DNA of 32,540 nt from an uncultured Clostridia bacterium (GTDB taxonomy: Bacteria; Bacillota; Clostridia; Oscillospirales; Ruminococcaceae): assembly GCA_947177735.1 (NCBI GenBank), contig CAMWVP010000017.1, positions 1-32,540 on the forward strand, read 5' to 3'. Within the stretch, counting starts at the first letter, position 1. The number at the start of each line of letters is the position of its first letter. Positions 15,793 through 22,317 of this stretch are shown one piece after another. Below the pieces are notes generated by a model. The model did no database searches. It saw only the letters and a list, made by a program, of their open reading frames with translations, and was not told the origin of the DNA. The translations under genes were made by a program, and so were the position numbers.

Positions 15793-16159
15793 GCGGCTGC
15801 TCCTCCGCGCCCGTTTTTTTCGCGAACAGCTCCCGTAATCCGAACGCCAGCAGAAACAGTGCGAACAGCTTACGGAGCAGATCGTTGGCGATGATCTGTG
15901 AAATGAGTGTTCCGGCTGCCGCGCCAAACACTCCCCATACCGCGAGCAGCTTGACGACGCGCTTGTTCACTAAGCCGTTTTTCAGGTGCATTATCAGCGA
16001 AACGAACGCGATGGGGAGAAAGAACAGGACGTTTATCCCCTGCGCGGTACGCTGCTCTACGTCCGCGAACAGGGTCAGCCACACCACCAGAACAAATCCG
16101 CCTCCCAAGCCCATTGATGCGAGAACGCCCGTCAGGAATCCGATTACCGCTTCCATCAT
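15782..16159 (-). CDS. TauE/SafE family permease, half-length (downstream half-gene)
   Basis: A 125-residue membrane protein with four hydrophobic segments. It contains one copy of the TauE/SafE signature: the N-terminal GFLTGVLASMGLGGGFVLV and NVLFFLPIAFVSL. Full-length members (about 250 residues) contain two such halves and export sulfite or organosulfonates. Here the other half is the gene immediately upstream, whose stop overlaps this start (ATGA at 16156-16159). A frame opening at 16219 is rejected because it lies inside the first gene. The two polypeptides probably form a heterodimer equivalent to one full transporter. Confidence 0.8.
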   Translation of the reverse strand: MMEAVIGFLTGVLASMGLGGGFVLVVWLTLFADVEQRTAQGINVLFFLPIAFVSLIMHLKNGLVNKRVVKLLAVWGVFGAAAGTLISQIIANDLLRKLFALFLLAFGLRELFAKKTGAEEQPLTR

Positions 16160-16497
16160 GAGAACAACATCCTCACCGCCGCAGCTGTGACCACTCCGCC
16201 GAAAAGCCGTTTCAGCCACTGCGCCTTTATCTTCTTAAGGAATATCGAGCCCGTCACCGCGCCGATAACTCCCCACGGGACATACCTCCACGCGCCCGCA
16301 AAGTCAAGTCCTCCCGTCAGCCCGTAGGACAGTACCGTGACGAGGCTCAGCAGAAATATCAGCGCGACCGAGCTCGCGTGCGCCACGTTGGGCGGGCAGC
16401 CCTCCTTTTCGAGTATCGGCACGGCGACCACTCCCCCGCCCGAACCGAAAAAGCCGTTAAGAAAACCGCAGAGCGTTCCTTTAAAAAATTTGTCCAT
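16156..16497 (-). CDS. TauE/SafE family permease, half-length (upstream half-gene)
   Basis: A 113-residue membrane protein with the first-half TauE/SafE pattern: GTLCGFLNGFFGSGGGVVAVPIL at the start, then HASSVALIFLLSLVTVLSYGL and WGVIGAVTGSIFLKKI. GGGGTG lies upstream of the ATG. It is coupled to the second half-gene through an ATGA overlap. Both halves look intact and both have good starts, so this is a stable two-gene arrangement and not a fresh frameshift. The transported anion is unknown. Confidence 0.8.
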   Translation of the reverse strand: MDKFFKGTLCGFLNGFFGSGGGVVAVPILEKEGCPPNVAHASSVALIFLLSLVTVLSYGLTGGLDFAGAWRYVPWGVIGAVTGSIFLKKIKAQWLKRLFGGVVTAAAVRMLFS

Positions 16498-16648
16498 AAT
16501 TTCACCCCGAAAGTATTTTGCGCTTTTAGGGTTTTTTTATTGCCTGCTTTAATCGGTAAAATGCACAAAAACTTTTGACATATTATGCCAAAACGCCGAA
16601 AAAGAGTTTTTTATACACTTTTCGGTCAAAAATTATCGTGTTATATCG

Positions 16649-16677
16649 TTGACAACATAGCCGTTATGTGGTACAAT
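16649..16677 (+). promoter_or_regulatory. Promoter of ilvB-ilvN
   Basis: TTGACA (16649-16654), 17 bases, TACAAT (16672-16677). The transcript leader is only about 45 bases, too short for a T-box or leader-peptide attenuator. The rest of the 232-base gap (16498-16648) is AT-rich and holds a dyad CCGAAAA (16596-16602) / TTTTCGG (16619-16625) of unknown role. Confidence 0.85.
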
Positions 16678-16729
16678 ATAAAGAGGTATTGAGAAAAATA
16701 AAATACAATACAAAGGAAAGGGATATAAA

Positions 16730-18415
16730 ATGATATTATCAGGTTCTGACATAATCGTCGAGTGTCTGCTGGAGCAGGGCGCGGATACCGTATTCGGGTA
16801 TCCGGGCGGCGCTGTTCTGAATATTTACGACAGCCTGTACAAGCACAGCGACAAAATTCGTCACATCATAACCTCCCACGAGCAGGGCGCGTGCCATGCC
16901 GCGGACGGTTTTTCACGCGCAACGGGCAAAACGGGCGTCGTCATCGCGACCTCGGGTCCGGGCGCTACCAATCTCACGACGGGCTTGGCTACGGCGTATA
17001 TGGACTCCGTTCCGCTCGTGGCGATAACGGGTAACGTCTCCTGTGCCCTCCTCGGGCTTGACAGTTTCCAGGAGGTCGACATCACGGGCGTCACCATTCC
17101 CATCACAAAGCACAACTTTATAGTTAAGGATATCGCCGACCTCGCCGATACCCTCCGCCTGGCGTTCACAATAGCAGGCAGCGGACGCAAGGGCCCCGTG
17201 CTCGTCGATATCCCAAAGGACATCACCGCGGCAAAGTGCGAATACGAGCGCAAGGCTCCCGCGACTCCCGAGATAAGGAACCGCTTTACTGCGGAACAGC
17301 TCGACAAAGCAGCCGAGCTTATCGCGCAGAGCGAAAAGCCGTATATCTACGCAGGCGGCGGCGTTATCTCCTCCAACGCGGAGGACGAACTTAAAATGTT
17401 CGCCGAGCTGTGCGACGCTCCCGTGTCCTGCTCGCTGATGGGTCAGGGCGCTTACGACCAGACCGACCGCCGCTACATCGGTATGCTCGGTATGCACGGC
17501 ACGGTAAAAGCTGCCGCGGCGCTTAATGACTGCGATCTGTTCATCGGTATCGGAACGCGGTTCTCGGATCGCGTTATCGGCGACCCGACAGTATTCGGAA
17601 AAAATGCCAAAATAATCCATATCGACATCGACCCCGCAGAGTTTAACAAGAACGTCGAGGTATACACTACCCTGCAGGGCGACGTCAAGACTGTGCTCGG
17701 TGAGCTTTGCAAGCGCGTTGCGAAAAAGCAGAACGTCTGGACGGATAAGATGATACTTATGGACTTCGGCGAGCCCGTTCAGCAAGGCACGGAGGAGTTC
17801 CCCGTAACGCCCGAGGCGGTCATCGAAAAACTCGACGAGCTGACCGGAGGACAAGCGGTGGTATGCACCGAGGTCGGACAGAACCAGATGTGGGCGGCGC
17901 AGTACTACAAGTACCGCGAGCCGCGCTCGTTCGTGTCGTCGGGCGGCTTGGGAACTATGGGCTTCGGACTGGGCGCGTCTATCGGCGCAAAGGTCGGCTG
18001 CCCCGACAAGACCGTTGTCAACATCGCGGGCGACGGCAGCTTCGCTATGAACCTCAACGAGCTCATCACCGCCTCGGCGCATAATATCCCCATCATCGAA
18101 ATAGTTATTAACAACAACGTTCTCGGTATGGTGCGCCAGTGGCAGCGCCTGTTCTACGAGAAGCACTTCTCGCAGACCACGCTTGACAACCGACATATCG
18201 ACTATGTGAAGCTCGGCGAGAGCTTCGGTATACAGACGTTCGTTATCGCAAAAACGGAGGACATCGAGCCCGTGCTGAAAAAGGCCCTCGAAATATCCAA
18301 GACCGCTCCCTGTATGATCGAGATCAGAATAGACCGCGACATAAACGTTCTTCCGATGATCCCCGCGGGCAAGCCCGTTGTGGATCCGATAACCGAGATA
18401 GATTTGGAGGCGTGA
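16730..18415 (+). CDS. ilvB: Acetolactate synthase, large catalytic subunit
   Basis: ThDP-dependent enzyme (561 residues) that makes acetolactate or acetohydroxybutyrate, the first common step of branched-chain amino acid synthesis. The N-terminal ThDP glutamate is Glu51 in SHEQGACHAADGFSRATG. The central FAD-binding domain follows, and the C-terminal ThDP/Mg motif runs from GDGS (434-437) to VINNN. GMVRQWQ and the C-terminal region are typical of anabolic AHAS and not of catabolic AlsS. The start follows AAAGGAAAGGG. It is coupled to ilvN, whose ATG lies 2 bases after the ilvB stop. Confidence 0.96.
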   Translation: MILSGSDIIVECLLEQGADTVFGYPGGAVLNIYDSLYKHSDKIRHIITSHEQGACHAADGFSRATGKTGVVIATSGPGATNLTTGLATAYMDSVPLVAITGNVSCALLGLDSFQEVDITGVTIPITKHNFIVKDIADLADTLRLAFTIAGSGRKGPVLVDIPKDITAAKCEYERKAPATPEIRNRFTAEQLDKAAELIAQSEKPYIYAGGGVISSNAEDELKMFAELCDAPVSCSLMGQGAYDQTDRRYIGMLGMHGTVKAAAALNDCDLFIGIGTRFSDRVIGDPTVFGKNAKIIHIDIDPAEFNKNVEVYTTLQGDVKTVLGELCKRVAKKQNVWTDKMILMDFGEPVQQGTEEFPVTPEAVIEKLDELTGGQAVVCTEVGQNQMWAAQYYKYREPRSFVSSGGLGTMGFGLGASIGAKVGCPDKTVVNIAGDGSFAMNLNELITASAHNIPIIEIVINNNVLGMVRQWQRLFYEKHFSQTTLDNRHIDYVKLGESFGIQTFVIAKTEDIEPVLKKALEISKTAPCMIEIRIDRDINVLPMIPAGKPVVDPITEIDLEA

Positions 18416-18417
18416 TC

Positions 18418-18888
18418 ATGAGGGAATATGTACTTTCCGTTAAGGTAAACAACAATATCGGCGTTCTCGCGCGTATCGGCGGACTTTTCAGCCGCCGCTG
18501 CTTCAGCATAAAGAGCCTTAACTCCGCGGAGACCGAGGAGGAAAACACCTCACGGCTGACTATCGTCGTCGCGGCGGATATCAGAAGTCTCGAGCAGATA
18601 AAAAATCAGCTGATGAAGCTCTATGACGTTCACGAGGTAAGGATTCTCGACGACGCCGTAACGCGCGAGCATATCCTTATCCGCGCAGGCAAGACCTCCG
18701 AGGATCGCCACAAGATCATCGAGATCGCGAACCTTTACCGCGCAAAGCCCGTTGACGTGGGCGCGGACTCGATAATGCTCGAGCTCACGGGCGAGCCCGT
18801 GAAGATCGACAGCTTTATTGACCTTTTGAAGCCGTTTGGCATTATCAAAATGGTGCGCTCGGGCATCACCGCTCTGGAGCGCGACTGA
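18418..18888 (+). CDS. ilvN: Acetolactate synthase, small regulatory subunit
   Basis: Regulatory subunit (156 residues) that gives IlvB full activity and valine feedback control. The N-terminal ACT domain begins REYVLSVKVNNNIGVLARIGGLFSRRCFSIKSL, with the conserved Asn/Gly valine-site residues. The C-terminal AHAS_reg domain contains RAKPVDVGADSIMLELTG and ends with GIIKMVRSGITALERD. ATG 18418 is preferred to the GTG at 18412 because GGAGG has ideal spacing. No ilvC or other ilv gene follows. The next gene starts 81 bases on and is unrelated. Confidence 0.95.
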   Translation: MREYVLSVKVNNNIGVLARIGGLFSRRCFSIKSLNSAETEEENTSRLTIVVAADIRSLEQIKNQLMKLYDVHEVRILDDAVTREHILIRAGKTSEDRHKIIEIANLYRAKPVDVGADSIMLELTGEPVKIDSFIDLLKPFGIIKMVRSGITALERD

Positions 18889-18969
18889 GGACAGCAGCGC
18901 ATTTTATTCACGGTAGTTGTTTTCACAATTTTACACTCAACTTTTTCCAAAACGAAAGAAGGAAATCAA

Positions 18970-21066
18970 ATGAACAAGAAGAAAATTATAGCAATGCTGA
19001 CGGCAATGGTCATACTTTCCGGCTGCTCCACCAACGACGGTCCGATCGTTACGGACAGCTCCGAGAACGGGAGCATTCTCGAGAACTCCGAGAACACCGA
19101 AGTCTCAACTCCCGAGAGCACTCTGCCCGGGATCCCGACCGAAAAATCAGGTATGCCCGAGGAAATATCGGACTACATAAAGTCGCTTGACAACGGCGAT
19201 TTTGTTTTCGTGGATTACGCGTTTTATGAGAAACTCGTCGTTATCACCGGCGCTTCCCAGCTCGGCGACGCTTATGATAAGGCGCTGGCGGCTTTAAAGG
19301 AGACCGACGACTACAAGAGCTTTTCCGAGGGTTACGCAAGCGCGGAGCTTTTCGGACGGTTTATCGAAAACGCCGAGGATTTCCTCGATGAAAACGGCGA
19401 ACCCGTGCCGATCTTTAAAAGAGCGATCACAGGCGACTTTGACGGAGACGGCGTTGAGGAAAGCTTTGCGATGATAGCTATCGCCACGAAACGTGATGAC
19501 GACGAGCTTTGGCAGGAGCGCGAATATCTTTTCTTCGTGAATGAAAGCGGCGCGGAGCTGCTTGACGACTACTACAATGCCGATATTCAAGCGGTTTTGG
19601 ATTACGGCTCCTGCAAACAGTTGATCGTCTCCTCCGAGGGTTGGTCGGGTACGGATAGCAAGTCAAACATATGGGGAGTTCAAAACGGGAATGCCGTTAA
19701 ACTGTACGGCGGACGGCTCAACTTCTCGAAAACGGATTGTTTTCTGTATTCCACGGGTCAGCAGCTTATCGGCGACTTTGCGGTTTTCGACATAAACAAG
19801 GGCGAGTATCTGGCGATACAGGGCAAGGAGCTTACAGCCGAGGATATCCGCGCTATGGATACCGATAATATTATCGGCGGCGAATATGACAGCATTGCAG
19901 ACGCCGTACTGATTGGCGGTAAGTATTTTGTTATCAACAAAAACGGCGTATATACTTACGAAAACGGCAAATTTAAGCGCTCCGACAAAAAGGTTCGGGG
20001 TTCAGATACGCCCGGAATTACGGGCGACGCGCTGAATACGCTTGCCGACGTTGATTATGACGCGGCGGTAGCTTCAATGATAGCGCCCGAGGAAAACACA
20101 AGCGACCCGGTCGTTAACAATTGGAAACAAATTGTGTTGGTCGATTACACCCTTGAGAAAGACCCCAAAAGCGCCGACGCCGAAGATGCCGCGGAATATA
20201 TCTCAAAGGCAGAGGAAGAATTACTGAAATCGGATACGTACAAGCAAAGTGCGGAGCATTTCACTCTTGATGTCCTGTCGTCCGAAAAACCGCTTATTGA
20301 AAATCCCGAAAAATTTTTCGGTGAGGACGGAAAGCTCAGACCGATATTCAAATGCGCTTTCGTTGATGATTATGACAACGACGGTACCGAGGAAGCGTTT
20401 GTGGCGCTCGGTATTCCCACACTCGAATTCACGGGAGAAAGAATGTTCTTGTTTTTAGCGAATGCGGACGGCGCAAAGCCTGTCCCTAATGAGCTCATAC
20501 ACTTCCACGGCGATAATACGTTCTACCTGCTTGATTACGGTTGCTGCAAGCAGCTGGCTATATCTACGAACGGAGACTTAGGTGTTGATTTAAGATCGAT
20601 GATCATAGGTGTTTCCGGCGGCAAAGCAGAATTGCATTTCGCGCAAAGAAGTTGCGTTCTAAGAAAATACGGTCCGTTTCTGGCGACAGACGACGCGCAG
20701 TTTGATTCGTATTACGGGTTCTTCGACGCAAAGACCCGAAAATATTATTCGACATTCGGAAAAAAGCTTGGCCCCGATGAAATAAAAGCTATGGATACTT
20801 CCGGCAGCATAGCGGCGAGCGGCGAAACATTGGAAAATTTCGTATATTATGTTATCGGCGGAAAGTATTATTACTTTAAGGGTATGCTGGGACATGACGC
20901 TTTGTTCACCTATGAGGACGGGACGTTTACAAAACTCGACAGCAATGAATACGCGTTCCGACCCAGCATCTGTATATTTGATATGTTTTCCGAAATACCC
21001 GATATAGATTACGACGCGGCGCTGACTTCGATGATCACTCCCGAAGAAGCAAGGCAATTAACTTAA
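18970..21066 (+). CDS. Secreted lipoprotein with two tandem repeats and Asp-rich calcium-type loops
   Basis: A 698-residue protein not recognised as a named family. It has a lipoprotein signal (lipobox LSGC, Cys19) and a Ser/Thr/Glu-rich linker to about residue 70. Two homologous halves follow, offset by about 310 residues. Matching landmarks are DFDGDGVEESF (156-166) and DYDNDGTEEAF (467-477), LDYGSCKQL and LDYGCCKQL, IRAMDT and IKAMDT, and VDYDAAVASMI (361-371) and IDYDAALTSMI (679-689). The D-x-D-x-D-G loops resemble EF-hand or FG-GAP calcium sites. AGAAGGAAA precedes the ATG. It lies alone between ilvN and lysR. It may be a surface binding protein; the function is unknown. Confidence 0.8.
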   Translation: MNKKKIIAMLTAMVILSGCSTNDGPIVTDSSENGSILENSENTEVSTPESTLPGIPTEKSGMPEEISDYIKSLDNGDFVFVDYAFYEKLVVITGASQLGDAYDKALAALKETDDYKSFSEGYASAELFGRFIENAEDFLDENGEPVPIFKRAITGDFDGDGVEESFAMIAIATKRDDDELWQEREYLFFVNESGAELLDDYYNADIQAVLDYGSCKQLIVSSEGWSGTDSKSNIWGVQNGNAVKLYGGRLNFSKTDCFLYSTGQQLIGDFAVFDINKGEYLAIQGKELTAEDIRAMDTDNIIGGEYDSIADAVLIGGKYFVINKNGVYTYENGKFKRSDKKVRGSDTPGITGDALNTLADVDYDAAVASMIAPEENTSDPVVNNWKQIVLVDYTLEKDPKSADAEDAAEYISKAEEELLKSDTYKQSAEHFTLDVLSSEKPLIENPEKFFGEDGKLRPIFKCAFVDDYDNDGTEEAFVALGIPTLEFTGERMFLFLANADGAKPVPNELIHFHGDNTFYLLDYGCCKQLAISTNGDLGVDLRSMIIGVSGGKAELHFAQRSCVLRKYGPFLATDDAQFDSYYGFFDAKTRKYYSTFGKKLGPDEIKAMDTSGSIAASGETLENFVYYVIGGKYYYFKGMLGHDALFTYEDGTFTKLDSNEYAFRPSICIFDMFSEIPDIDYDAALTSMITPEEARQLT

Positions 21067-21089
21067 AAACTAACGAAAGGACGGTTGAT

Positions 21090-22016
21090 ATGAACATTCT
21101 GCACCTTAAATACGCGGTCGAGGTCGCTAAGACACAATCGATCAGCAAAGCGGCGGAGAATTTGTACATGGGTCAGCCGAACCTTTCGCGCGCGATAAAG
21201 GAGCTCGAAGAATCGCTTGGGATAACCATTTTTAAGCGTACCTCAAAAGGCATCACCACTACTCCCGACGGCGACGAGTTTCTCCGCAGAGCGCGGCGCA
21301 TCGTCGCGCAGGTAGACGAGGTGGAGGAAATATACCGCAATGGGAAAACTCATAAGCAGACGTTTTCGGTATGCGTGCCGAGAGCCAGCTACTTCTCGGT
21401 GGCTATGGCGGAGTTCTCCAAGCACATCTCGCTCGGCGAGCCCGCGGAGATATTCTACAAGGAGACCAACTCCATGCGGACGATAACAAATGTCACGCGC
21501 GGGGATTTTAACCTCGGCATCGTCCGATATCAGGCGGCGTTCGAGAAGTACTTCGTCGAGATGTTCGCGGAGAAAAAGCTCGAATACGATACCGTCGCCG
21601 AGTTCACCTATCAGATGGCGGTCAAGAGCGACAGTCCGCTCGCGAAAAAGGAAAATATTTCCATCGAGGAGCTGAAGGACTACATCGAGATCACCCACGG
21701 CGATCCGTACGTCCCTTCCCTGCCGCTTATCGACGTGAAAAAGGCCGAGCTCTCGGAGCACGTAGACAAACGCATATACGTGTTCGAGCGCGCAACGCAG
21801 TTTATGCTTCTCGGCAACGTTCCGAATACCTTTATGTGGATGTCGCCCGTGCCTCAGTGTCTGCTCGACAGCTACGGGCTCGTTCTCCGCAAGGTCTCCG
21901 AGCACGCAAAGCCCTATAAGGACGTGCTCATATACCGCAAGGACTACAAGCTCTCGGCGCTCGATAAGCAGTTTATCACCGATGTTTGCGACGCCAAGCA
22001 CCAATGTTTTCCTTAA
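21090..22016 (+). CDS. LysR family transcriptional regulator
   Basis: A 308-residue regulator. The N-terminal winged helix-turn-helix covers about residues 1-60 (LKYAVEVAKTQSISKAAENLYMGQPNLSRAIKELEESLGITIFKRTSKG...TPDGDEFL). A substrate-binding-like effector domain follows. Several gut Clostridia carry a LysR gene close to alcohol or hydrogenase genes, but the effector is unknown. It reads in the same direction as adhE, unlike the usual divergent LysR layout. Dyads at 22040-22056 and 22070-22086, just past its stop, could be its binding sites, which would make adhE its target. AAAGGA precedes the ATG. Confidence 0.9.
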   Translation: MNILHLKYAVEVAKTQSISKAAENLYMGQPNLSRAIKELEESLGITIFKRTSKGITTTPDGDEFLRRARRIVAQVDEVEEIYRNGKTHKQTFSVCVPRASYFSVAMAEFSKHISLGEPAEIFYKETNSMRTITNVTRGDFNLGIVRYQAAFEKYFVEMFAEKKLEYDTVAEFTYQMAVKSDSPLAKKENISIEELKDYIEITHGDPYVPSLPLIDVKKAELSEHVDKRIYVFERATQFMLLGNVPNTFMWMSPVPQCLLDSYGLVLRKVSEHAKPYKDVLIYRKDYKLSALDKQFITDVCDAKHQCFP

Positions 22017-22039
22017 ACGGAAAAAATTACCGATTTCAA

Positions 22040-22086
22040 CACATTATCCCTATGTGATGGGCTGATAACGTATATGTCAAATATAC
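22040..22086. promoter_or_regulatory. Two dyads upstream of the adhE promoter, candidate LysR sites
   Basis: CACAT-N7-ATGTG (22040-22056) and GTATAT-N5-ATATAC (22070-22086) are both perfect 17-base dyads; the first also fits the T-N11-A rule of LysR boxes. They lie just upstream of the -35 box at 22089. A further CACAT...ATGTG pair (22091-22095 and 22106-22110) overlaps the core promoter. Assignment to LysR is inference from position and form. Confidence 0.4.
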
Positions 22087-22088
22087 AT

Positions 22089-22117
22089 TTCACATATCGC
22101 AAGGAATGTGTTAAAAT
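22089..22117 (+). promoter_or_regulatory. Promoter of the adhE-hydrogenase operon
   Basis: TTCACA (22089-22094), 17 bases, TAAAAT (22112-22117). The -10 lies inside the Rex-type operator, so a bound repressor would block RNA polymerase directly. Confidence 0.65.
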
Positions 22118-22124
22118 ATTAACA
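22109..22124. promoter_or_regulatory. Rex operator (redox-sensing repressor binding site)
   Basis: TGTTAA-AATA-TTAACA is a perfect dyad. It matches the core of the Gram-positive Rex consensus TTGTTAA-N4-TTAACAA, with the next base on the right also matching. Rex leaves DNA when NADH is high, and adhE and hydrogenase genes are classic Rex targets in Clostridia. The rex gene itself is not in this window. Confidence 0.82.
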
Positions 22125-22125
22125 A

Positions 22126-22300
22126 GGAGGGAAATACTGTATCCCAAAAGTAAAAACGGCGTTTCCCGAATGTAAAAGGCAAACCGCACAGTATGCGCTC
22201 AAGGCTACGCTTGGCATATCAGAGAGCGTCGGCACTTAGCCGTAACGAGCTCTATTTCAGAGCCGCGCCGAACGCGGAAATGCGGAAAAAATAACTATGC
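22126..22300 (+). other. Long dyad-rich 5' leader of adhE, candidate structured RNA
   Basis: This accounts for the 301 bases between lysR and adhE that are not promoter. Several pairings can be drawn: GGGAAA (22129-22134) with TTTCCC (22162-22167), competing with ATACTGT (22134-22140) and ACAGTAT (22188-22194). CGCTC (22196-22200) pairs with GAGCG (22224-22228), or ACGCT (22207-22211) with AGCGT (22225-22229) inside GGCTA/TAGCC. GCTCT (22249-22253) pairs with AGAGC (22259-22263), and CCGCG (22263-22267) with CGCGG (22273-22277). No T-run follows, so any control would be on translation or stability. I do not recognise a known riboswitch class. Confidence 0.45.
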
Positions 22301-22317
22301 ATAAGGAGAAGATGACT

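Noticed and set aside
16678-16729. T-box or peptide attenuator before ilvB
   Set aside because: The leader after the promoter is only about 45 bases, with no T-box core sequence, no terminator hairpin and no Leu/Val/Ile-rich peptide.
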